A stretch of 64,000 nt of DNA, taken from NCBI RefSeq assembly GCF_006402735.1, contig NZ_CP017174.1:4777001-4841000 (forward strand), read 5' to 3'. Both the position numbers and the translations under genes were made by a program. Shown piece after piece: positions 8,325 to 17,694 of the stretch. This DNA comes from Myxococcus xanthus (GTDB lineage: Bacteria; Myxococcota; Myxococcia; Myxococcales; Myxococcaceae). The notes under the pieces are model-generated. The model was not told the DNA's origin and searched no databases. It saw nothing but the letters and a program-made list of their open reading frames with translations. Within the stretch, counting starts at the first letter, position 1. Each line of letters starts with the position of its first letter.

Positions 8325-8852
8325 ATGACTCCGGAGCGTCGAAAGTACCTTGTCGTGGGCGGGCTGGCCACGCTGTTGCTCATCCTCGACCAGTGGACGA
8401 AGGTCCTGGTCCGCGAGCATGTGAAGCCCCTGGGCTACACCGGCATGAGCGTCTTCGGCGACGTCATCCGCTTCCAGTACGTGGAGAACACCGGCATCAC
8501 CTTCGGCATGTTCCGGTCGCTGCCCTACGCCCAGCTCATCCTCAGCGCGGTGGCCATCCCCGTCTTCCTGCTGGTCATCCACCTGGTCCGCCAGACGCCC
8601 GCGGACCACTACCGGCTGCACGTCGCGCTCGGCCTCGTCGGCGCCGGCATTGGCAACCTGATTGACCGCGTCCGCCTGGGCAGCGTGACGGACTTCGTCG
8701 TTGCTGACCTCGGGTTCTGGCCTCTGAACCCCTGGTATGCCTTCAACGTCGCGGACGCCGCGCTCGTCGTCGGCGCCATCTTGATGGCCTTCGACTCACG
8801 TCGTCCGAAACCGGCCCCTGCGCCCGCTCCCGCTCCGAGTCAGGGCGACTAG
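8325..8852 (+). CDS. lspA: lipoprotein signal peptidase (signal peptidase II)
   Basis: Inner-membrane aspartyl protease that removes signal peptides from prolipoproteins after diacylglyceryl transfer. The 175-residue protein has four membrane helices and the two catalytic Asp motifs, NLIDR (Asp 114) and FNVADAAL (Asp 144), plus the conserved VENTGITFGMF segment in the periplasmic loop. GTAGGAGG stands upstream of the ATG. The Pro/Ala tail after residue 160 is disordered. M. xanthus is reported to have several lspA paralogues, two in the myxovirescin cluster. This one has no antibiotic genes nearby and is likely a housekeeping copy. Confidence 0.95.
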   Translation: MTPERRKYLVVGGLATLLLILDQWTKVLVREHVKPLGYTGMSVFGDVIRFQYVENTGITFGMFRSLPYAQLILSAVAIPVFLLVIHLVRQTPADHYRLHVALGLVGAGIGNLIDRVRLGSVTDFVVADLGFWPLNPWYAFNVADAALVVGAILMAFDSRRPKPAPAPAPAPSQGD

Positions 8853-9225
8853 CCAGGGCGTGGGCGCGCGGTCGCTTCCTCGCGACGCACCACGCAGCAG
8901 GGGAATCCGCCGCGAGCGGCCAGCCCGGAACAATCCCTCCAGCACCAATGTGTACCCCTGGAGCTGGAGGTCCGTGATGCGGCCAGCTTCTCCAGATACT
9001 CGGCGGTCGGAGTGCCCTCCGCGCACTGGTGGATGCATGCATTTTCCCGCATCGGGTGAGCAATGAAGACAGGACTGCCGTGCGCCATTGGAAGACGTGC
9101 CCGCCGCCCTGCCATGCGACCGACCTGCACCGGTTTGGATCGCCCGCACCAGGCGAGCGCGCTCCATTCTGGAGCACCGATGGGCGCACCCAAGGCCCTC
9201 ACCCCTGATTCCGGGCACTTGGGAA
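8853..9225. other. intergenic region without a supported gene
   Basis: Between lspA and the sigma-54 promoter. Three overlapping minus-strand frames cross it, but they read as Cys/Arg/Pro-rich low-complexity protein with no domain, and none has a ribosome-binding site. As the DNA upstream of a sigma-54 promoter it is the expected place for enhancer-binding sites of an AAA+ activator. I did not find an obvious pair of long inverted repeats by eye. Confidence 0.5.
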
Positions 9226-9241
9226 TGGCACACACCATGCT
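9226..9241 (+). promoter_or_regulatory. sigma-54 (-24/-12) promoter
   Basis: TGGCACACACCATGCT fits the consensus TGGCACGNNNNTTGCW at the invariant GG (9227-9228) and GC (9239-9240) with exact spacing; -24 matches 6 of 7 and -12 matches ATGCT. Transcription would start near 9252, about 50 bp before the hydrolase ATG at 9301. The third gene-sized product of this transcript is a sigma-54 activator, so autoregulation is a reasonable inference. Confidence 0.65.
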
Positions 9242-9300
9242 CTGAGGCTCCGGGCATGAGGGCGTCCCAGGCGGAGGCCCCCCATTCAAGGAGACTCACG

Positions 9301-10134
9301 ATGGAAGTCCGGTTTCATGGCGTTCGGGGGAGCATCGCGGTGTCGGGCTCGCGCATTGGCGGCAACACGGCCTGCGTGGAGGTGACCAGCCAGGGCCACC
9401 GCCTCATCCTGGATGCCGGGACGGGCATCCGCGCACTGGGCGAAATCATGATGCGCGAGGGCGCGCCCCAGAAGGCCACGCTTTTCTTCTCGCATCTGCA
9501 TTGGGACCACGTGCAGGGCTTCCCCTTCTTCACGCCGGCCTACCTGCCCACGTCCGAGCTGACGCTCTACGGCCCGGGCGCGAATGGGGCCCAGGCGCTC
9601 CAGTCCGAGCTGGCCGCGCAGATGCAGCCGCCCCACTTCCCGGTGCCGCTGAGCATCATGCGCTCGCGGATGGACTTCCGCTCGGCGCTGCATGCCCGGC
9701 CCGTGGAGGTGGGCCCCTTCCGCGTCACGCCCATCGACGTGCCGCACCCGCAGGGGTGCCTGGCGTACCGCGTGGAGGCGGATGGTCATTCGTTCGTCTA
9801 CGCCACGGACGTGGAGGTGCGGGTGCAGGACCTCGCGCCGGAGGTGGGCCGCCTCTTCGAGGGCGCGGATGTCCTGTGCCTGGACGCGCAGTACACGCCG
9901 GACGAATACGAGGGCCGCACGGGCGTGGCGAAGAAGGGCTGGGGCCACTCCACCATGATGGATGCCGCGGGCGTGGCCGGGCTGGTGGGGGCGCGCCGAC
10001 TGTGCCTGTTCCACCATGACCCGGCGCACGGTGACGACGTGCTCGAGGACATGGCGGAGCAGGCCCGCGCCCTCTTCCCCGTCTGCGAGCCCGCACGCGA
10101 AGGCCAGCGGCTGGTGCTGGGCCGCGCGGCCTGA
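9301..10134 (+). CDS. metallo-beta-lactamase-fold hydrolase (phosphodiesterase-like)
   Basis: A 277-residue cytosolic hydrolase with the MBL zinc motif SHLHWDH (His 65, 67, Asp 69, His 70), the opening MEVRFHGVRGS and the GGNTACVEV strand typical of the PhnP/cyclic-phosphodiesterase-like branch. Later metal ligands appear in YATDVE and in LFHHDPAHGDD. The start at 9301 has AAGGAGA just upstream; the frame runs further upstream but crosses the promoter. It is followed 13 bp later by the GAF/AAA+ activator, and the pair probably forms one sigma-54-dependent operon. Substrate is unknown; a cyclic-nucleotide or phosphodiester substrate would suit a signalling operon. Confidence 0.88.
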   Translation: MEVRFHGVRGSIAVSGSRIGGNTACVEVTSQGHRLILDAGTGIRALGEIMMREGAPQKATLFFSHLHWDHVQGFPFFTPAYLPTSELTLYGPGANGAQALQSELAAQMQPPHFPVPLSIMRSRMDFRSALHARPVEVGPFRVTPIDVPHPQGCLAYRVEADGHSFVYATDVEVRVQDLAPEVGRLFEGADVLCLDAQYTPDEYEGRTGVAKKGWGHSTMMDAAGVAGLVGARRLCLFHHDPAHGDDVLEDMAEQARALFPVCEPAREGQRLVLGRAA

Positions 10135-10147
10135 GAGGGGCGGTCCC

Positions 10148-11737
<1,590 letters not shown>

Positions 11738-11894
11738 CGCACCGCACGGAGGCGGCCTCCACCCCACCCTCCAGGGCATCTGTCCGCTGACCACCGGTCT
11801 TTTCTGGTATCCGCCTTGTTCCGAGCTGAGCAACGGCGTACGACAAAGAGACCTCCGGCCCACGTGCAGGAGGCTTCAGCCCAGGGGGACGCGC

Positions 11895-14252
11895 ATGAAA
11901 GTGGTCAACAAGCTGCTGGAGAAGCTTCCCGACGTCGTGGCGGGCAAGGTGCCCGACGTGAAGCTGCAGGACCAGGACATCAAGGTGCCGCTGGCCCAGG
12001 GGACCTTCACGGAAGAGAAAATCCTTCCGCCCAAGCTGGCCATGCACGGCATCACCCTCTCCTTCGAAACCACCGGCGAAGCGTCCATCCGCAACTTCAA
12101 CTCGCTGGGCGACGTGGACGAAAACGGCATCGTCGGCGAGCCGAGCCCGGAGAGCGCCGAGGCAGGGCCCCGGCCCCAGCTGCTGCTGGGCAGTGACATC
12201 GGGTGGATGCGCTACCAGGTGTCCGCGCGCGTGAAGGCCGCAGTGAGCGCCAGCCTGTCCTTCCTCGCCTCCGAGAACCAGACGGAGCTGTCCGTCACGC
12301 TCAGCGACTACCGCGCGCATCCGCTGGGCCAGAACATGCGCGAGGCGGTGCGCTCCGACCTGTCCGAGCTGCGGCTGATGCAGGCCACCGACCTGGCCAA
12401 GCTGACCACGGGGGACGCGGTGGCGTGGCAGGCCCGCGGCGCGCTCCACACACGGCTGGAGCTCAACTGGGCGGACATCTTCCCCACCAACCTCAACCGC
12501 CTGGGCTTCCTGCGCGGCAACGAGCTGCTCGCGCTGAAGACCAGCGCCAAGGCCAGCCTCTCCGCCCGGGTGTCCCTCACCGACGACTACCAGCTCAGCT
12601 TCTCCCGTCCCCGTGCCGGCCGCATCCAGGTCGCCGTGCGCAAGGTGAAGTCCCATGAGCAGGCGCTCTCCGCCGGCCTGGGCATCACCGTGGAGCTGCT
12701 GGACCCGGCGGCGGTGAAGGCCCAGCTGGGCCAGCTGTTGGAGGCGCTGCTGGGGCCCGTCCTTCGCGACCTCGTCAAGAAGGGCACCACCGCGGTGGAA
12801 ATCATGGACGGCCTGGTGGACAAGGCCAGCAAGGCGAAGCTGGACGACAACCAGAAGAAGGTGCTGGGCCTGGTGCTGGAGCGCCTTGGCATCGACCCGC
12901 AGCTGGCGGACCCGGCCAACCTTCCGCAGGCCTGGGCCGACTTCAAGGCCCGCGTCGCCGAGGCGATGGAGAACGCCGTCCGCTCGCAGGTCGCCGAGGG
13001 CTTCGAGTACGAATACCTGCGCCTTTCGGAGGCCTCCACGCTGCTGGAGGTCGTCGTGGAGGACGTCACCGCGATGCGCTTCCACGAGTCCCTGCTCAAG
13101 GGCAACCTGGTGGAGCTGCTGAAGTGGATGAAGAGCCTCCCTGCCCAGCAGAGCGAGTTCGAGCTGCGCAACTACCTCCACGCCACCACGCTCACGCGCC
13201 AGCAGGCCTACGGCTTCTCCCTGGGGGTTGGCTCGTTCGAGCTGCTCAAGGCGAAGAACGTCAGCAAGCAGTCCTGGGTGACGCAGGAGAACTTCCAGGG
13301 CGCCCGGCGCATGGCGTTCCTCGGACGCCGGGGCTACGAGGACAAGCTGCTGGGCACCCGCGGACAGTGGGTGGTGGACCTGAAGGCGGACATGACGCGC
13401 TTCTCCCCCACCCCCGTGGCCTCCGACTTCGGCTACGGACTGCACCTGATGCTGTGGGGACGGCAGAAGAAGCTGTCGCGCAAGGACCTTCAGCAGGCGG
13501 TGGATGACGCCGTCGTCTGGGGCGTGCTGGACGCGAAGGACGCGGCCACCGTCATCAGCGTCATGCAGGAGGACGTGGGCAAGCACCCCATCGAAACGCG
13601 GCTCGAGCTGAAGATGGCGGATGACTCGTTCCGCGCCCTGGTGCCCCGCATCCAGACGCTCGAGCTGTCCCGCTTCTCACGCGCCCTGGCCCGCGCGCTG
13701 CCCTGGAGCGATCAGCTTCCCCGCGCCTCCGCCGAGTTCCGGCGCGCGGTCTACGCCCCCATCTGGGAGGCCTACCTCCGCGAGGTGCAGGAGCAAGGCA
13801 GCCTCATGCTGAATGACTTGTCACCCAGCCGAGCCGCGCAGATCGCCAAGTGGTACTTCCAGAAGGACCCCACGGTGCGCGACCTGGGCAAGGACCTGCA
13901 GCTCATCGAAAGCGAGTGGCGCCCGGGTGGCGGCAACTTCAGCTTCGCGGAGGTCATCTCGAAGAACCCCAACACGCTCATGAGGTGCAGGAACTTCGTG
14001 AGCGGCATGGTGCGCCTGCGCCGCGCCATTGACGAACGCAAGGCCCCGGACGAGCTGCGCACCGTGTTCGGCGAACTGGAAGGCATGTGGACCACCGGCT
14101 TCCACCTGCGCGCCGCGGGCTCCCTGCTCTCGGACCTGGCGCAGTCCACGCCGCTAGGCCTCGCGGGCGTCGAGCGGACCCTCACCGTGCGGGTGGCGGA
14201 CAGCGAGGAACAGCTCGTGTTCTCCACCACGCGAGGCACCGGAGCAGACTGA
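11895..14252 (+). CDS. large protein of unknown function (785 aa)
   Basis: Not recognised. The ATG at 11895 follows CAGGGGG. The protein opens MKVVNKLLEKLPDVV, has no signal peptide or membrane helix, and is rich in helices with alternating charge. A beta-rich N-terminal third includes VSARVKAAVSASLSFL and KASLSARVSL, two related amphipathic segments about 130 residues apart. The middle contains several helical repeats with Leu/Val-rich faces. No nucleotide-binding, protease or adhesin motif is visible. It follows the activator gene by 157 bp and ends before a strong hairpin at 14319. Possibly cytoplasmic or released by a non-Sec route; function open. Confidence 0.85.
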   Translation: MKVVNKLLEKLPDVVAGKVPDVKLQDQDIKVPLAQGTFTEEKILPPKLAMHGITLSFETTGEASIRNFNSLGDVDENGIVGEPSPESAEAGPRPQLLLGSDIGWMRYQVSARVKAAVSASLSFLASENQTELSVTLSDYRAHPLGQNMREAVRSDLSELRLMQATDLAKLTTGDAVAWQARGALHTRLELNWADIFPTNLNRLGFLRGNELLALKTSAKASLSARVSLTDDYQLSFSRPRAGRIQVAVRKVKSHEQALSAGLGITVELLDPAAVKAQLGQLLEALLGPVLRDLVKKGTTAVEIMDGLVDKASKAKLDDNQKKVLGLVLERLGIDPQLADPANLPQAWADFKARVAEAMENAVRSQVAEGFEYEYLRLSEASTLLEVVVEDVTAMRFHESLLKGNLVELLKWMKSLPAQQSEFELRNYLHATTLTRQQAYGFSLGVGSFELLKAKNVSKQSWVTQENFQGARRMAFLGRRGYEDKLLGTRGQWVVDLKADMTRFSPTPVASDFGYGLHLMLWGRQKKLSRKDLQQAVDDAVVWGVLDAKDAATVISVMQEDVGKHPIETRLELKMADDSFRALVPRIQTLELSRFSRALARALPWSDQLPRASAEFRRAVYAPIWEAYLREVQEQGSLMLNDLSPSRAAQIAKWYFQKDPTVRDLGKDLQLIESEWRPGGGNFSFAEVISKNPNTLMRCRNFVSGMVRLRRAIDERKAPDELRTVFGELEGMWTTGFHLRAAGSLLSDLAQSTPLGLAGVERTLTVRVADSEEQLVFSTTRGTGAD

Positions 14253-14318
14253 GCGCGTCCCGAGCGGCCTGGGCGTCAGTGCTCGGACCGCGAGGCCCAC
14301 GGGCGCATCACGCTCCTT

Positions 14319-14344
14319 GCGCGGCGGTACGGACCCCGCCGCGC
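14319..14344. terminator. bidirectional hairpin terminator
   Basis: Perfect 9-bp stem GCGCGGCGG / CCGCCGCGC with an 8-nt loop, between the convergent 785-aa gene and the GIDE-like gene. No U-tract follows, so Rho assistance or simple 3' end protection is also possible. Confidence 0.55.
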
Positions 14345-14347
14345 GTC

Positions 14348-15346
14348 TCATAGCGCCCGTGACAGGACGACGGCCGCTGCCATGGACAACACCCCGGCCG
14401 CCGCGAAGTGCCGCCAGGCCCGGCGCGCCAGCGTCTCACTGGTGGCCGGCGCCTGGGGTCCCAGCACCAACATCGCGGGGCCTCCCTCCCGACCGACCAG
14501 GGCATAGCTGCCCTCGACAGGGCCCCTCCGGAGTTCGCCCACCACGAGGCAGGATTCGCCCACCGCGCCCACGCGCTCCCAGGACAGGGCCTCGGGTTCG
14601 ATGGCGGGCCTCGGGCTGGGGGCGTCCGTGGACGGAACGTTCATTCCACCCGGGGCTGGGCTCAGGCTGGCCGCAGACTCCCGCACGCGCGCTGTCACCG
14701 GATGCGCCGTCTGATACCAGGACGCGGGCACCGTGCCTGGCAGGGCCTTGCACCGGCGGACCTCCACCGGGGCCATCAGCGACGCGGGCGAAAAGGACAC
14801 AGAGGCACGGGCGCGCTGGCCCCGCAGCGCCAGCACCGGCGCATACGCGCGCTCACGCGACAACAGCGGCCCGCGCCGGCCGTCCGCCGCCACCTCGCGC
14901 ACCTCCGCGTCGAAGAAGACACACGGCACGCCGCCGGGCGACGTCAACGTCGACTCCGCGTCCAGGACGCCGTGATAGACGCCCCAGCCTGGGGACGCAC
15001 CGGCACGCAGGGCCGCCACCGCTTCATCCAGCGGCACCGGTGCCGAACCCCGCAGCACGTTGGCCCGGGTCCGGGCCCAGGCGCCCCGCAGCGCCAACCC
15101 CGCGGCCAGCACCAGCAGGACAGAGCCCATGGCCTTCACGGCCGTCTCCGAGGCCAACACCGCCCCGGTCCCCTGAACGTGCCGCAGCACGACGAGCGCC
15201 ACCCCCGCCAGAAGTCCGAACCACAACAGGGGCACGCGGTAGGGACGGGACGCCACGTCCTTGCGCCCGTAGGCGAAGGCCGCCACCAACAGTCCCAACA
15301 GGCACGCCGCGTAGACCGGCGCCAGTGCCATGCGCCACAGCTCCAT
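14348..15346 (-). CDS. membrane protein with GIDE-like domain
   Basis: A 332-residue protein with three N-terminal membrane helices (AACLLGLLVAAFAYG; VPLLWFGLLAGVALVVL; VLLVLAAGLALRG), a soluble middle, and one C-terminal helix (GVLSMAAAVVLSRAL). The soluble part, with YHGVLDAESTLTSPGGVPCV followed by an FFDAEVREV strand, resembles the GIDE/MULAN domain. That domain in eukaryotes belongs to mitochondrial E3 ligases; in bacteria its role is unknown. No RING finger is present. I start it at 15346 (MELWRM) because AGGGGG lies five bases upstream. It follows the kinase gene by about 100 bp on the same strand and may share its transcript. Confidence 0.7.
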   Translation of the reverse strand: MELWRMALAPVYAACLLGLLVAAFAYGRKDVASRPYRVPLLWFGLLAGVALVVLRHVQGTGAVLASETAVKAMGSVLLVLAAGLALRGAWARTRANVLRGSAPVPLDEAVAALRAGASPGWGVYHGVLDAESTLTSPGGVPCVFFDAEVREVAADGRRGPLLSRERAYAPVLALRGQRARASVSFSPASLMAPVEVRRCKALPGTVPASWYQTAHPVTARVRESAASLSPAPGGMNVPSTDAPSPRPAIEPEALSWERVGAVGESCLVVGELRRGPVEGSYALVGREGGPAMLVLGPQAPATSETLARRAWRHFAAAGVLSMAAAVVLSRAL

Positions 15347-15450
15347 CCCGTCCCCCTGAAGGCTCGGCATGGACTCCCGCGTGGCGGAACATGCCGAGAG
15401 CAAGGTGGGGATGGAGCGGCGTCCGCGCAAGCCTTCGCCTGCCGTGCGGG

Positions 15451-17694
15451 CTACTCGGGGCCGGCGGCGACGCGGCGGACGGGCCGGGGCATCAGGTGCC
15501 CCCGGACCTTCAAGTCATCGAACGAGCAGGACAGGTTGCGGCAGCCCAGGGCCACCTTGCCCACGCGGTCCTCCAGGCCCACCAGCAGCTTGCGGGCGAA
15601 GCGCTCGTTGTTGAGGAACGCCTCCACCAGCACGCCCGAGCTGTTCCGGCGCAGCTGCAGCCGCACCTGGTAGGGGCCGTGGGCCGGCAGCGGCATCTCG
15701 TCCTCGACGAGCGCCTCCGTGTCCTGCGCGCTGTTCCCCACCACCTCGCGCCCGTCCGGCATGAAGTAGCGCCACGACAGCCGCATGCCCACGTCCGGAA
15801 TGGCGAACGCGGAGACCTGCAAGTCCTTGATGCGGAACGCCAGCTCGCCGTAGTGCTGCGCATCCGCGTCCTGCGCGTACTCCGGTCCCAGCTGCGCCAC
15901 GTCCATCAGCACTTCGGCCGTGAAGTCGTTGGACGAGAAGTAGCGCTGCGCGATGTACGCGCGCGGAATCAGCCGCCGCCCATTGGTCTCCTTGCCCGCC
16001 TGCAAGGCCTGGAGCTCCCCATCCACCAGCCGCCATTGGCCACTGTGGACGTTGACCTCCTCGTTGCCCTCGTTGAAGCCCAGCTCCAGGCGCGAAGTGC
16101 CCCCGGCCTTGGCGGGCGCCGCGAAGGAGAGCGATGAGAAGACCTCGCCGTAGGTGTTCGGCGGCAGCGCCCGGTTGCCGGGCTTCACCTGGACGCCCTT
16201 CGTGCCGATGATGACGCGCTGGTCGTCGCCCAGGTGGAGGCTCACCGGCCCCACGAACCACCGGACCGCGAAGCCCAGCAGCGCCAGCCCGCCCACCACC
16301 GACAGGCCACCGCGCACGCGCCGCCAGCCCGAACGGAGCTGACGCGACAGCGCGGTCTGCCGCACCGGCCGTACCGATCGCGCGGCCGCGGGCACCATGC
16401 GCCCGTCCAGGTTGCTCTGTGGAATGCCCGGCGCGGAGCTGGTGGCAATCATCGCCTCCAGCGCGGCGCACAGCTCGCCGGCCTTCTCGTAGCGCGCGGC
16501 TGGGTCCTGCTCCAACAGGCGGTCCACCACCGGGTCCACGCGCGGGTCCAGCCCCGGCACCTTCGAGGAGGGCAGCTTGAAGCGGCCCAGCGGCAGCTCC
16601 CCGGTGAGCACCTCGTAGAGGATGACGCCCAGCGAGAAGAGGTCCGCGCGCCCGTCCACGTTCTTCGCGTCGCGGCGCTGCTCGGGAGCCATGTAGTTCA
16701 GCGTGCCCATGGCCACCGACGTCGCGGTGAGCTGCAGCCGCGAGTCCGGCGCGCGGATGCCCGCGAGGCCGAAGTCCGCCACCTTCACGTGCCCGCGCCC
16801 GTCCAGCAGGATGTTCTCCGGCTTCAGGTCGCGGTGGATGATGCCCTTGTCGTGCGCGCACTCGATGGCGCGCGCCACCGCCAGGAGGAGCTTGATGCCC
16901 TTCTCCGGCGTGAGCCCGGCCGACATCGCCTCGCGCAGCGAGCGGCCTTCCACGTACTCCATGACGAAGTAGTAGTGCTCGCCCGCCACACCCCGGTCGA
17001 TGATCTGGATGATGTGCGGGTGGTTGAGCGCCGCCAGCGCCGTGGCTTCCTTCTCGAAGCGCGTGACGAACTCCGGGTCCTTCGCCAGCCGCGGCGGCAG
17101 CAGCTTCACCGCCACCGTGCGCCCCAGCGACTGCTGCCGCGCGAGCCACACCTCGCCCATGCCGCCGCGCCCGAGCATCTCCAGCAACTCCAAGCCCGGC
17201 AGGTCCACCTTGCCAGCGCCCACGAAGGTGCTGTCCTCGTGCGCGTTCAGCGCCGAGTGCGCAGTGTCCGAGCCCGTCTTCGCGGACGAGCGAACCAACG
17301 TCTGCTCCACTGACGCGTCCGAAGCTCCGTTGCTGGAAGGAATGGCCACACCGCTGGTCCCCGGCGCCGCCACGCCTGGCAGCCCGCTCCCGTCGCCGCG
17401 AGGCCCGGAGCGCGCGGGCTCCGAAGCGCGCGAAAGGGAGATGTCGATGCCCGGCTCCGGCTCCGCGTGAGGAACCACCGTCACCACGCCGGAGGTCCCA
17501 TTGGCCGGAGGGCGCTGCTCCTGGATGCCGCTGCCCGTGGGCACCATCGTGTTGCGCGCCACCTCGGCGGCCACGTCACCCCGGCGGGCCTCGAACCGGA
17601 TGCCGCAGCGGCACTGGACACGCTGGCCGCTCACGTAGACGCGGATGTCGTGTGGATGGCCGCAGTTGGGGCAGGCCTGCGTCGTCGGGCTCAT
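15451..17694 (-). CDS. Ser/Thr protein kinase with N-terminal zinc ribbon and C-terminal jelly-roll domain
   Basis: Eukaryote-like kinase of 747 residues. A zinc-ribbon opens it (Cys 8, 11, 28, 30; CPNCGH and CRCG). After a disordered linker the kinase domain spans about 168-440 with GRGGMGEV (glycine loop), Lys 197, HRDLKPEN (287-294), DFG (307-309) and APEQ. A single membrane helix near 505-525 is followed by an extracytoplasmic domain resembling DUF1080/LamG jelly-rolls (FTAEVLMDV, FNEGNEEVNVHS), probably a sugar or glycan sensor. All catalytic residues are present. The ATG overlaps the stop of the upstream cyclase gene as ATGA, so the two are translationally coupled. Confidence 0.93.
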   Translation of the reverse strand: MSPTTQACPNCGHPHDIRVYVSGQRVQCRCGIRFEARRGDVAAEVARNTMVPTGSGIQEQRPPANGTSGVVTVVPHAEPEPGIDISLSRASEPARSGPRGDGSGLPGVAAPGTSGVAIPSSNGASDASVEQTLVRSSAKTGSDTAHSALNAHEDSTFVGAGKVDLPGLELLEMLGRGGMGEVWLARQQSLGRTVAVKLLPPRLAKDPEFVTRFEKEATALAALNHPHIIQIIDRGVAGEHYYFVMEYVEGRSLREAMSAGLTPEKGIKLLLAVARAIECAHDKGIIHRDLKPENILLDGRGHVKVADFGLAGIRAPDSRLQLTATSVAMGTLNYMAPEQRRDAKNVDGRADLFSLGVILYEVLTGELPLGRFKLPSSKVPGLDPRVDPVVDRLLEQDPAARYEKAGELCAALEAMIATSSAPGIPQSNLDGRMVPAAARSVRPVRQTALSRQLRSGWRRVRGGLSVVGGLALLGFAVRWFVGPVSLHLGDDQRVIIGTKGVQVKPGNRALPPNTYGEVFSSLSFAAPAKAGGTSRLELGFNEGNEEVNVHSGQWRLVDGELQALQAGKETNGRRLIPRAYIAQRYFSSNDFTAEVLMDVAQLGPEYAQDADAQHYGELAFRIKDLQVSAFAIPDVGMRLSWRYFMPDGREVVGNSAQDTEALVEDEMPLPAHGPYQVRLQLRRNSSGVLVEAFLNNERFARKLLVGLEDRVGKVALGCRNLSCSFDDLKVRGHLMPRPVRRVAAGPE

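Noticed and set aside
7474-8325. 283-codon minus-strand frame upstream of the DTW gene
   Set aside because: No motif, Cys/Gly/Arg-rich, overlaps the DTW start in another frame.
8849-9299. Overlapping minus-strand frames downstream of lspA
   Set aside because: Three frames open at once is typical of high-GC DNA; no RBS, no homology-like content, and a sigma-54 promoter lies at one end.
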